Shown piece by piece: positions 10,129-19,231 of a stretch of 64,000 nt of DNA. Position 1 is the stretch's first letter. Each line of letters starts with the position of its first letter. The position numbers were made by a program, and so were the translations under genes. This DNA comes from Acidobacteriota bacterium (lineage in GTDB: Bacteria; Acidobacteriota; Blastocatellia; Chloracidobacteriales; JADJPF01): positions 58,356 to 122,355 of the forward strand of contig JACQZQ010000103.1 in NCBI GenBank assembly GCA_016213785.1, read 5' to 3'. The notes below the pieces were generated by a model. The model saw only the letters and a program-made list of their open reading frames with translations. It was not told the DNA's origin and did not search any database.

Positions 10129-10569
10129 ATGTCTCAAACAATTGATCCTGCTTTTATTCGCGCCTTAAAAGTAGATTACCTAGGAGAAGTCTCTACAGAA
10201 GTTAATTTTCGTCTTCAATCTTACTTAACATTTAATGCTGAAGTAGCTAAAAAGGCTTTAGAGTTTGCTGAACTTGAAGCAAGTACAAGAGATATGATAG
10301 GTAAAGAACTAGCTAAGTATGGTGTAAGAATGGGTAAGTGTTTATGGTTAAAGACAATATCCTTTATTTTATTAATACCAATAAAGTTAGTATTACCAAC
10401 AAAACTTTGGGTACATTTAATATATCGTTCTACATTACATGCACTTAAACTATATGAATCTCAACAAGAAAAATGGGGGTCAATAAACCCTGAATTCTTT
10501 GCCCGTCTAGTAGACCATGAAGTTAAACAACGAGACTGGGCAAGAGATTATTTAGGGATAAAAAAATAG
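10129..10569 (+). CDS. Hypothetical protein with one hydrophobic segment
   Basis: 146 residues; not recognised. The first half is helical with acidic and charged residues. A hydrophobic stretch at about 72-92 could span or lie on the membrane, and a charged helical C-terminus follows. There is no signal peptide and no cysteine motif. It lies 17 bases after the IPT/TIG gene on the same strand, so a shared transcript is likely. Confidence 0.6.
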   Translation: MSQTIDPAFIRALKVDYLGEVSTEVNFRLQSYLTFNAEVAKKALEFAELEASTRDMIGKELAKYGVRMGKCLWLKTISFILLIPIKLVLPTKLWVHLIYRSTLHALKLYESQQEKWGSINPEFFARLVDHEVKQRDWARDYLGIKK

Positions 10570-10660
10570 CTTTTTTTATTAAAACTAAATCGTTAAAATC
10601 CGCCAAAAATGTGTTAAAATTTTACCAACCCAAAGTTAAGCCCTATCAAATATAATAATA

Positions 10661-12337
10661 ATGGATAAACCTGATAATGCTTTTAATTCTGAAACTTCTT
10701 CTCTTGTTTACACAAATTCTGAGCTAGATGTTTTGCAAGAGTTATGTGCAACAATAATCCAAAGTATTAATGTTTCAGAGTTTTTACAAACTTTAATTGA
10801 ACGCGCTGGACAAATTTTAGAAGTAAAATCTGGTTCTATTGTAATGCCAGATCAGGATGGTTATTTGCGTATTAAAGCTTATTTTGGTTTTAAGGCTGAA
10901 AATGCTAAAGCTTATGCTCTAAAACCAAATGAAGGCCGGGGTGGAAAAATTTTTGTTTCAGGTAAACCACAAATCTTTTTTACTCCTCAAGCCCAAAATA
11001 CAGAAGATCTTGATACTCATAAGATTGCTTGGCAAGAACAATTAAAATACACAATTGGTGCACCTATGATAGATAGCGCTAAAAAAGTCATAGGGGTGTT
11101 ATTTCTTAATGATAAAAAATCAGGTGACTCTTTTAATGAAAGAGATCTTAAGTTACTAGAAAACCTAGCTAATTTAGCGGCTATTGCAGTAGAAAAACAA
11201 TCTCAGTTAGAAGAACTTAGCCAACAAAAAGAAAATTACCGACAATTATCTGAAAAGCTTGAGATTAGTATAAACCAATTAAATTCAGTAAATGATAAGC
11301 TTAGGGAATCTAATAAACTAAAAGATGAAGTTCTTTCTATATGTGCGCATGATGTTAGATCTCCACTTACTTCCATTATTTCCTACGCTGAGCTACTACT
11401 TGCAAGTAGTAATTTAACTGATAAACAACAACGTTACCTAAATCATATTTATCGTAGTAGTGAAAAAATTAATAGCCTAGTGCAAAATCTACTTGTACGT
11501 GCTCGTTATTTAGAGAGTAATGCTCCATTAAGACTAGAATCTGTTTCTATTTCTAAAATAGCACGAGAAGCCTTCCAACAAACTGAAGATCGTTTAACTA
11601 ATAAAAAAATACGTACGACTATCTTAGAAAAATGGCAAAAATGTATTCGCGCTGATCGCTTTAAGTTAGCCCAAGTAATAGATAATCTTATAGATAATGC
11701 AGTTAAATTTACTCCTCAAGAGGGTGAAATAAGAGTTGAAATTTCCCCTAATGATTTTAACCCAGAAATGATTACCGTTTCTATAATCAACTCTGGAGAG
11801 GGTATCCCATTAGAATTTTTACCTAAACTCTTTCTTAGGTATTTTCAAGTAACCTCAACCAAAACCTTTGGTGGTTATGGGTTAGGGCTAGCTATTTGTA
11901 AACAAAATGTAGAGGCTCATGGAGGTGAAATAATTGCTGAGAGTGTAATAAATGAATATACAACTTTTCGTTTTACACTCCCGATTGGTAAGCCCCATTT
12001 AATAACCTTAAGTAATAACTCTAATTTAATAGAAAAAATTAACGTTTTATTAACTAAAGAAGACAAGTGGCAACATAATTATGCTGAGAATGATAAAACA
12101 CTATTTGACATGGTTACTAATGAGGTTCCTACGCTACTAGTTATAGATGCTGCTGTTGGAGAGCTAAATCTTTCTGTACTTATTTCACTTTTAAGAAAAG
12201 AATTTGACATAGAACGTCTGCCAATAGCTGTTATTGGTAGTAATGAGCCACCAGAAGAACTACTTTCTGAGGCTATTTTTTTATCAGATTCGATGACTTT
12301 TTCAAAACTTTTGTCTTTAATTTTAGAAAAACATTAA
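10661..12337 (+). CDS. GAF sensor histidine kinase with receiver-like C-terminal domain
   Basis: 558 residues, no signal peptide or membrane segment, so a cytoplasmic sensor. A GAF domain covers about 20-180 and is followed by a coiled coil (about 185-220). The HisKA domain has its phospho-accepting His in the text CAHDVRSPLTSI. The ATPase domain has the N-box DNLIDNAVKF, G1 NSGEGIP and G2 GGYGLGLAI. The last ~115 residues look like a receiver fold: a beta-strand ends in LLVIDAAVG, placing an Asp where the phosphoacceptor would be, but the usual N-terminal acidic pair is not evident. No response regulator gene is adjacent. Confidence 0.88.
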   Translation: MDKPDNAFNSETSSLVYTNSELDVLQELCATIIQSINVSEFLQTLIERAGQILEVKSGSIVMPDQDGYLRIKAYFGFKAENAKAYALKPNEGRGGKIFVSGKPQIFFTPQAQNTEDLDTHKIAWQEQLKYTIGAPMIDSAKKVIGVLFLNDKKSGDSFNERDLKLLENLANLAAIAVEKQSQLEELSQQKENYRQLSEKLEISINQLNSVNDKLRESNKLKDEVLSICAHDVRSPLTSIISYAELLLASSNLTDKQQRYLNHIYRSSEKINSLVQNLLVRARYLESNAPLRLESVSISKIAREAFQQTEDRLTNKKIRTTILEKWQKCIRADRFKLAQVIDNLIDNAVKFTPQEGEIRVEISPNDFNPEMITVSIINSGEGIPLEFLPKLFLRYFQVTSTKTFGGYGLGLAICKQNVEAHGGEIIAESVINEYTTFRFTLPIGKPHLITLSNNSNLIEKINVLLTKEDKWQHNYAENDKTLFDMVTNEVPTLLVIDAAVGELNLSVLISLLRKEFDIERLPIAVIGSNEPPEELLSEAIFLSDSMTFSKLLSLILEKH

Positions 12338-12396
12338 AAACTATTATATTTTTATAAATATTTTCATTTTTAATGTTAAATCTTATCTGTTTGCTG

Positions 12397-12426
12397 TTGA
12401 GACAAATTTAAGACATCCGTTATACT
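12397..12426 (+). promoter_or_regulatory. Sigma70-type promoter
   Basis: TTGAGA at 12397-12402 and TATACT at 12421-12426, separated by 18 bases, about 70 bases before the ATG at 12497. A GGAGG ribosome site lies just before that ATG. Predicted by eye only. Confidence 0.4.
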
Positions 12427-12496
12427 AAGTTTTCGTTCTCAAATAATTTACTATAACAAATTTTATATAAGAGTTTTTGGAGGTAGTTTTTTTAAC

Positions 12497-13048
12497 ATGA
12501 TAAGGACACTTAGCGGTGTACTTTGTGTTTTGCTCTTAGTAACAATAAGCAAAATAAATTATGCCGCCCCTAACTTACCTAACCAAGAGTCAACACTCTG
12601 GAGTAGGTTTTTAAGTAACTCAAATGATGTAATGATTAGTAGTCGCGGATTAGAAATCCACTATAAACAAATACCAACCAGCCAAATCGACACTTCAGCC
12701 CTTAAATCAGGTAATCCCAACAAAGAATTACGAAAATACCTTGCTAAATTTGCTCGTATTACTGTAAAAACCCCTATTAAAACAAATACTACAACTCTTT
12801 TGCCTGGAGATTATAATTTAGGGTTGCAAGAGGAAAAAACTGGTTCAGGTAAATGGTTTTTCTCAATCGATGAAAATAGCGGTAAGTCTTTAAGCCGTAT
12901 TGAGCCTGTGTTTGAATCGCTTTCTCCTGCAATGTGTACACATGTAATGACCCTAGAACTTGATCGTAAGCCTGGTAGTAATTTACTAAAAATCAAAATA
13001 AAACTAAGTGATTTAAGTATTACTACAAAAGATGCTCTTGAGCTTTAA
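12497..13048 (+). CDS. Exported hypothetical protein
   Basis: 183 residues with a signal peptide (about 1-23, ending near INYAA) and a good GGAGG ribosome site. The mature part is beta-rich; the segment around LLPGDYNLGLQ with KWFFSIDE after it recalls the core of DUF2911-type secreted proteins, but the match is weak. No catalytic residues are recognised. It ends 18 bases before the solute-binding protein gene, so it could be co-transcribed with the importer and act in the periplasm. Confidence 0.65.
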   Translation: MIRTLSGVLCVLLLVTISKINYAAPNLPNQESTLWSRFLSNSNDVMISSRGLEIHYKQIPTSQIDTSALKSGNPNKELRKYLAKFARITVKTPIKTNTTTLLPGDYNLGLQEEKTGSGKWFFSIDENSGKSLSRIEPVFESLSPAMCTHVMTLELDRKPGSNLLKIKIKLSDLSITTKDALEL

Positions 13049-13066
13049 TTTATTAATTTATTAAAT

Positions 13067-14122
13067 ATGGTAATAAAGCCCATAAAAAAATTTGGTAAAT
13101 ATATCTCTCTACTAGTAATATTCTTTACTTTCCTCTCTTTTGCTAATTGCAAAAAAGATTCTCGTCCAAGTTTACTTATTTATTCCCCTCATGGAACAGA
13201 GCTTTTAGAAGTTATGAAAGCTCGCTTTGAAGAAAAATACCCTAATATTACAGTACGTTTCTTAGATCTTAGTTCTCAAGAAATTTATGATCGTGTAAAA
13301 CTAGAGCGCTCTAATGTTCAAGCAGATATTTGGTGGGGAGCTTCGGCTATTACATTTTCTAGAGCAGCCGAAGAAGGGCTTTTTGAACCCTACCGCCCTA
13401 GCTGGGCAGATAAAATTCCAGAAAATAGCTATGATTCTCAAGATCGTTGGTATGGAACTTTCCAAACTCCTGAAGTAATTGTTTATAACCAAGCAGCAGT
13501 TCAAAATGAAGAAATTCCTAAAGATTGGGACGATCTACTAGATACTAAATGGAAAGGACGTTTGATAATTCGTGACCCTGTTCGCTCTGATACTATGAGA
13601 ACAATTTTTGGAGCGATGATCTTAAGGCAATGGCACGTAGATCAAAAACCTGAGGCTGGTTATGATTGGCTACGTAAACTAGATGCAAATACTAGGGAAT
13701 ATACTGTTGATGGTACAGTACTTTTACAAAAACTAGCCCGTCAAGAAGGCGTTGTCTCTCTTTGGGATTTACCTGATGTTGCATCAGCAATTAACCGGCA
13801 AAAACTGCCTTTAGCCTTTTCCATTCCCTCTAGCGGAACTCCTTTAGTTATTGATGGGATTGCAATTATTAAAGGAACACCTCAACTTAAATTAGCACAA
13901 GACTTTTATGAGTTTGTAAATACAGAGGAAAACTTATTAATTGCGGCTCGTGATTTCTATCACCCTCCCTTACGTACAGATATTGATAAAACAAAATTAC
14001 CTGAATGGTTAAGTAAAATTGATATTAAACCAATGCCTTTAGATCAAGAGCTTTATAAAAACAATATTCAAGACTGGATGCGTTATTGGGATAGCCAAAT
14101 TAGAAACCAAAACAACCGCTAA
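13067..14122 (+). CDS. ABC importer periplasmic substrate-binding protein
   Basis: 351 residues, family of ferric-iron/thiamine/aminoethylphosphonate-type binding proteins (SBP_bac_6/8). An N-terminal hydrophobic segment (about 12-28) ends in FANC, a poor lipobox, so it may be a lipoprotein or a cleaved export signal. The core opens with LLIYSPHGTELLEVMKARFE and has the hinge-region text QADIWWGASA. It is the first gene of a binding protein-ATPase-permease set. The paired tyrosines typical of FbpA iron binding are not seen, so iron is not assured as the substrate. Confidence 0.85.
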   Translation: MVIKPIKKFGKYISLLVIFFTFLSFANCKKDSRPSLLIYSPHGTELLEVMKARFEEKYPNITVRFLDLSSQEIYDRVKLERSNVQADIWWGASAITFSRAAEEGLFEPYRPSWADKIPENSYDSQDRWYGTFQTPEVIVYNQAAVQNEEIPKDWDDLLDTKWKGRLIIRDPVRSDTMRTIFGAMILRQWHVDQKPEAGYDWLRKLDANTREYTVDGTVLLQKLARQEGVVSLWDLPDVASAINRQKLPLAFSIPSSGTPLVIDGIAIIKGTPQLKLAQDFYEFVNTEENLLIAARDFYHPPLRTDIDKTKLPEWLSKIDIKPMPLDQELYKNNIQDWMRYWDSQIRNQNNR

Positions 14123-14187
14123 GGCTAGCCTAAGTAAAGCTTTTTTCGTAAGATAAGAAGCAAAATTTTTTCCTTAAGGCTTCTCTT

Positions 14188-15255
14188 TTGAATAATCAAG
14201 AAACACATTTATCTTTATCTAACCTAAGTAAAAACTATGGTTCTGTTCGCGCTGTTAATAATCTTTCGCTAAATATTACTAGAGGTGAATGTTTAGCCCT
14301 TTTAGGCCCTTCAGGATGTGGCAAATCAACTATCTTAAAACTTATTGCTGGACTAGAACTACCTAATACTGGACAAATGGTTTTAGCCAATCGTGATATT
14401 ACCAAATCATCTCCTGAAACAAGAAATTTAGGCTTTGTATTTCAAAATTATGCATTATTTCCTCATTTATCTGTAGGTGAAAATGTTGCCTTTGGGTTAA
14501 AGGCTCGTGGGAAAAGTAAGTCAGTGATTGATGAAAAAGTCAATTCATCTCTTGAACTTGTACAACTTAAAGGTTTAGCTAATCGCCGTATTCATGAGCT
14601 TTCAGGAGGCCAACAACAACGAGTTGCAATAGCTCGTGCCCTAGCAATAGAGCCTGAGTTACTTTTACTAGATGAGCCTTTGTCAAATCTTGATGTAGCC
14701 TTACGAACTCAAACAGGACAACAACTTAGAGAGTTAATTAAACGCTTAAATATTTCTACTATTTTTGTTACTCATGATCAAGCTGATGCCTTTGCCTTAG
14801 CTGATCGCATTGCATTAATCAATGAAGGGCAACTTCAGCAGGTTGGAAATGCAATGGAAATATATTTTCAGCCTAAAAACCTTTTTGTTGCTAGTTTTAT
14901 TGGTCATAGCAATTTACTACAAGCCCGTTTAGTTAAAGCTATTAGTGAAGAATTAGCAGAATATAAAATCTCACAAGAGCTTTCTTTATCTGCCCCTAAA
15001 GTAGAAAATACAGGAGAAGTAACATTAAGAATTCGCCCTGAAGCGATTGAAATGCTAAAAGATCAACAAACTAATAGCTTACCAGCTAAAATTCTAAATG
15101 TAAGATTTTCTGGTACAACAATACATTACTATTTAAGAGTCCAAGATATTGATTTAGAAGTAGTTAGGCTAACACCTCAAACTCCTTTAGATATTAATTT
15201 TTTAAATGAATGTTGGGTTAAAATCCCTCCTAATGCAATAACTGTATTTTCTTAA
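14188..15255 (+). CDS. ABC importer ATP-binding protein (FbpC/PotA type)
   Basis: 355 residues from a TTG start, with AAGG about nine bases upstream. Walker [11 protein letters not shown]-loop VFQNYALFP, signature [15 protein letters not shown], Walker [13 protein letters not shown] and switch THDQ are all intact, so it should be catalytically competent. The C-terminal ~110 residues fit a TOBE domain. It powers the permease encoded five bases downstream. Substrate class as for the binding protein: ferric ion, thiamine, phosphonate or polyamine-like. Confidence 0.93.
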   Translation: MNNQETHLSLSNLSKNYGSVRAVNNLSLNITRGECLALLGPSGCGKSTILKLIAGLELPNTGQMVLANRDITKSSPETRNLGFVFQNYALFPHLSVGENVAFGLKARGKSKSVIDEKVNSSLELVQLKGLANRRIHELSGGQQQRVAIARALAIEPELLLLDEPLSNLDVALRTQTGQQLRELIKRLNISTIFVTHDQADAFALADRIALINEGQLQQVGNAMEIYFQPKNLFVASFIGHSNLLQARLVKAISEELAEYKISQELSLSAPKVENTGEVTLRIRPEAIEMLKDQQTNSLPAKILNVRFSGTTIHYYLRVQDIDLEVVRLTPQTPLDINFLNECWVKIPPNAITVFS

Positions 15256-15259
15256 TTTT

Positions 15260-16927
15260 ATGAGAGATAAATCTATATTTACTTTATTTTTAGTAATCGT
15301 TTGTTTTGTAGTCACTTGGGGAGTGTTTTACCCAAACTTTTCTATACTTATTACAAGCTTTCAGTACAAAGAAAATTGGTCACTGGCAAATTATCAAGAA
15401 ATAATCTCAAGCTCGTTAATTTTAAGATCTACTTGGAATAGCCTTTATTTATCAGTTTTAACAGTAATTGGCTCAGCTATTATCGGAACCTCAATGGCGA
15501 TACTTTTTCATTTTCTAGAATTTCCTGGACGTAAAGTATTTGCTGCGCTTGCTCCATTACCTTTACTAATGCCTCCATTAATTGGAGTTATTGCATTTAT
15601 CTTTCTTTATGGTGAAAGTGGGATTTTATCTAGAACAGTAGCAAGAACCCTAGCTTTAAGTGCTCCACCTTGGCGATTAAATGGGCCTGAAGCAATTTTA
15701 GGAGTACATATTTATTCTTTTTATGCTTTTTTTTATACTTTTGTAAGTACTAGCTTAAAACAATTGGATTACTCTTTACTAGATGCTGCTAGAAGCCTTG
15801 GAGCAAGACCAAGCCAAGTATTTTTCCGTATATTGCTCCCTTTACTACGGCCTGCATTAATAGGAGCGAGCTTACTTACTTTTATGAACTCAATGGCATC
15901 TTTTAGCGCTCCTTATTTATTTGGAGGCGGAACACCTATGTTAACCCTTCAAATATTTAATGCTAAGGTTAATAGCCAATGGGAACTTGCTATGGCAGAA
16001 AGTGTTATACTAGCTTTTATATCAATTGTTGCGCTACTTTTACTAACTCGCAATCAAGAAAAAACTATTGGAGGAAGTAAAGGCGTTTCCTTAACCTCAA
16101 GGCATACTATTGAAAATCCTATATTAAAAACTCTTCTTTTATTTATTGGAATTATTGCAGTTACTATAATTTTACTACCTCCCTTAACACTTCTCTTAAT
16201 TAGTTTTGCAGAAGATGGTAAATGGACAATGGAAATCCTACCTCCAAGCTATACAATGGCTAATTACTTAAAAGTTTTCTCTAGTCAAAATTTTCTTGAA
16301 CCTATTTATAATAGCTTAATAATGAGCGCTTTAGGTGCAGGAGTAGCATTACTATTTGCTTTACCTGCTAGTTATCTTTTTACTAGAACCAGTTTTTTTG
16401 GACAAAAAGCTTTAGTAATTTTAACTATGGTGCCTTGGGCACTGCCTGGAACAGTCCTAGGTATAAGTTTTGCGGCTAGTTTTAACTCACCAAAATTTTT
16501 TAATGCTGGAATAGTTTTAGTAGGAACATTTTGGATTTTACCCATTCTTTATTTTTTACGCACATTACCATTGGTTTTACGTAGTACACAAGCTAATCTA
16601 GAACAAATGGATGAAAATTTAGAAAATGCTAGCCGTAGCTTAGGAGCAAGCTTTTTCTATACCCTACGTAAAATTACAATACCTCTTATATTACCAGGAG
16701 CAATTTCTGGAACTGCTTTAGCTTTTGCTACTGCAATGGGAGAATTTGTAACTTCTGTAATAGTTTATGTTCCTAATAGTCGGCCAATTTCAATAGAAAT
16801 AGCTTCACAATTAAGGGCTTTTCATCTAGGTAATGCAGCAGTTTATGGTGTACTTTTAACTATAATTATCGCAATTAGTTTAATTATAGGAAGACGTTTA
16901 GCTTCGTCAGGCTCAAATTACACTTAA
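15260..16927 (+). CDS. ABC importer fused double permease (FbpB type)
   Basis: 555 residues, about 12 membrane segments. Two copies of the importer permease domain are fused, as in FbpB/ThiP. Each half carries an EAA coupling loop that docks on the ATPase: LLDAARSLGARPSQVFFRIL near 175 and LENASRSLGASFFYTLRKI near 453. It begins five bases after the ATPase gene, completing a three-gene importer operon (13067-16927). Confidence 0.93.
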   Translation: MRDKSIFTLFLVIVCFVVTWGVFYPNFSILITSFQYKENWSLANYQEIISSSLILRSTWNSLYLSVLTVIGSAIIGTSMAILFHFLEFPGRKVFAALAPLPLLMPPLIGVIAFIFLYGESGILSRTVARTLALSAPPWRLNGPEAILGVHIYSFYAFFYTFVSTSLKQLDYSLLDAARSLGARPSQVFFRILLPLLRPALIGASLLTFMNSMASFSAPYLFGGGTPMLTLQIFNAKVNSQWELAMAESVILAFISIVALLLLTRNQEKTIGGSKGVSLTSRHTIENPILKTLLLFIGIIAVTIILLPPLTLLLISFAEDGKWTMEILPPSYTMANYLKVFSSQNFLEPIYNSLIMSALGAGVALLFALPASYLFTRTSFFGQKALVILTMVPWALPGTVLGISFAASFNSPKFFNAGIVLVGTFWILPILYFLRTLPLVLRSTQANLEQMDENLENASRSLGASFFYTLRKITIPLILPGAISGTALAFATAMGEFVTSVIVYVPNSRPISIEIASQLRAFHLGNAAVYGVLLTIIIAISLIIGRRLASSGSNYT

Positions 16928-16963
16928 TCTTTTATAATTTACATTTATGATATCTTCTTTGTT

Positions 16964-19123
16964 ATGATAAATATAGAAGAACCTCAGTCTAATAAATTTC
17001 AAAGTCGTCTTCCATTTTGGCTATTGCTTTGGCCTTTAGCATTTATTTTAAGAATAACAAATTTTTATGGTGTATTTATTGATGGCAAAGTATTTTTATC
17101 TAGCACAGATCCTTATTACCACTTAAGAAGAACACTACTTACTCTTAATAATTTTCCTTATGTTCCAGATTTTGATCCTTACTTAAACTTCCCAATAGGA
17201 GCAGCTACACATTGGCCTTTTGGTTTTGATATCATAATGGCAGCAATAGTTTCTTGTTTAACTCTAGGACAAGCTGATAAATGGTGGACAGAGGCTATAA
17301 GCGCTTTACTTCCTGCTGTTATGGGAAGTTTCCTACCAATAGTAGTTTACTTTTTTCTTATTAAAATAACAGATAAATTTACTTCTCTTTTTGGAGGAAT
17401 AATAACTGCACTTCTTCCACCAGCAATATTTTTTTCTCAAATAGGCAATTTTGACCACCATTTTCTCGCTGCATTATTTCAAGGTTTATTTTTCTTAACT
17501 TACTTACAAGCTAGTAAAGAAAAAAAATCTTTTTGGAAAATTCTTCCAAGTATAATTTTACTAATAGGATTTACCTCTACAACAGAGTTTCCTTTTGTTA
17601 TAGCAATTCACTGTATCTATCTATTAATAGTTTATTTTACAGTCACTAAAGAAAGACAAAACCAATTAATTTTAATTAACCTAAAAATATTTGTTGGGGT
17701 AAGCGTTTTATTGCTTCCTTTTATTTTTACTAACTATTTTGAACCCAGTGGAGTAAGCCCATTACTTGCATCTTCTTGGTTTGGGTGTCTTCTTTTTACT
17801 CTATTTTTAATGGCTCTAGCTACTATAAAAAAACTTACTCCTATTTGGCTTTTAGCAGTAGCTTTTTTCTTAGGTATCATTTTTTTTATTAGTTTTGATT
17901 TCTCTTTGATTACTAAATTATTAGCTGAGGCAAACCAAAGCCAGGGAAATAATGTTCTAGGTTCATCTATTAGGGAAAACCACTCAATGCTATCTGATGG
18001 TCTAAGCTATCTTTTATATTGGCACACAGGTTTTTTAATACTACTCCCAGTAATGATAATAGTATTAATAACTAAGCGTAGCGAAGTAAATTTGTTAATT
18101 TTAATCTCTTTAATAATTATACAAACACTTGCTTTAGCACATATGAGATTAAGTGTTTTATTACCTATACCATTTGCCTTAGCTAGCGCACTTTTATTAA
18201 AAGAAGGTTTTGTATTAGCCAAAAATCATTTCTCCAAAAACCATTTAGGGGAAATTTTAATGATTTTGCTTACGTTTTTACTTTTACTACCCTCTATTCT
18301 TGGAATAGATTTTTTTAGTCGTGTAATAGTCATTGGTCACAAAGATTTTTTATTACTTTATGATAGTTTTACTTGGCTAAAACAACATAGTCCTGAAATT
18401 AATCCTAAACAGCCAAGTTATGGAGTAATAGCAAATGAATGGGACTTAGGGCACTGGCTAGTTTATTTTTCTGAGCGCCCTACAATTTCATCCCCATTAC
18501 TACATACACCTGAGCTTGCAAAAGCGGTTTCTGATGGTGCGAAAATTTTTGTTGAAGCACCTGCTCAAGCATTAAATAGCTTAGATAAGCGCAAAATAAA
18601 ATATATTTTCTTTACCCCAGATGATGTTATTTACCTAATAGAAATAGCTGGAATTAAAGCACCAAAGGAGGGTGAAAATTTTGATTCTCTTTATGGTCGG
18701 TTATTAGCATCTTATGGATTTCCTCAAGGAACCGTTACTCACCCAACATTAAACCGAATCAGGCTTGTTTATGAAGGGAAAAAACTAGAAGGCGATCCTC
18801 CACTACCTTCTTCTATGATATTTGAAATAGTAAAAGGTGCGCGTTTAAAAGGACAAGTTAAACCTAATTCTAGTGTAACAATTAATGCTCAAATAAAAAC
18901 TACAAATAATCGACGAATCCCTTATTTATCAACGGTTAAGGCAGATGAAAAGGGTAATTTTGATTTTATAGTTCCCTATTCAACAAACCTTGATGATACT
19001 ACAACTACATTTGTTTCGCTTTATGTAATAAAATCTGATGATTTACTGGCAAGTATTAAAGTAACAACCGAACAAGTTAGAAATGGAGATGAAATTCTAG
19101 TAAACTTTCTTGTGCCCCAATAA
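16964..19123 (+). CDS. STT3/PglB-like oligosaccharyltransferase
   Basis: 719 residues: about 11-13 membrane segments (1-470), then a soluble C-terminal domain. Three features match the STT3/AglB/PglB catalytic subunit: an early external loop with the metal-binding aspartate text SSTDPYYHLRR (about 47-57); SIRE at about 334-337 in a long loop, fitting the S/TIxE catalytic motif; and EWDLGHWL (about 490-497), a variant of WWDYG that reads the N-x-S/T sequon. A C-terminal beta domain follows (about 620-719). Expected role: transfer of a lipid-linked glycan to Asn of exported proteins. It starts 36 bases after the permease gene. A GT39-type glycosyltransferase is the main alternative. Confidence 0.7.
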   Translation: MINIEEPQSNKFQSRLPFWLLLWPLAFILRITNFYGVFIDGKVFLSSTDPYYHLRRTLLTLNNFPYVPDFDPYLNFPIGAATHWPFGFDIIMAAIVSCLTLGQADKWWTEAISALLPAVMGSFLPIVVYFFLIKITDKFTSLFGGIITALLPPAIFFSQIGNFDHHFLAALFQGLFFLTYLQASKEKKSFWKILPSIILLIGFTSTTEFPFVIAIHCIYLLIVYFTVTKERQNQLILINLKIFVGVSVLLLPFIFTNYFEPSGVSPLLASSWFGCLLFTLFLMALATIKKLTPIWLLAVAFFLGIIFFISFDFSLITKLLAEANQSQGNNVLGSSIRENHSMLSDGLSYLLYWHTGFLILLPVMIIVLITKRSEVNLLILISLIIIQTLALAHMRLSVLLPIPFALASALLLKEGFVLAKNHFSKNHLGEILMILLTFLLLLPSILGIDFFSRVIVIGHKDFLLLYDSFTWLKQHSPEINPKQPSYGVIANEWDLGHWLVYFSERPTISSPLLHTPELAKAVSDGAKIFVEAPAQALNSLDKRKIKYIFFTPDDVIYLIEIAGIKAPKEGENFDSLYGRLLASYGFPQGTVTHPTLNRIRLVYEGKKLEGDPPLPSSMIFEIVKGARLKGQVKPNSSVTINAQIKTTNNRRIPYLSTVKADEKGNFDFIVPYSTNLDDTTTTFVSLYVIKSDDLLASIKVTTEQVRNGDEILVNFLVPQ

Positions 19124-19176
19124 ATTATCAAAAATTTACTATTATTGATAACAAAGCTTTCAACTAACCCAACAAT

Positions 19177-19185
19177 TGCTATAAT
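19177..19185 (+). promoter_or_regulatory. Extended -10 promoter element
   Basis: TGCTATAAT, identical to the element before the gene at 6802, lies 47 bases before the ATG of the propeller-kinase gene. A ribosome site AAGGA precedes the ATG at 19221-19225. Confidence 0.42.
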
Positions 19186-19231
19186 AATTCTAAAGCCCCA
19201 AATAACAAATAATTAGATTTAAGGATTTTGC

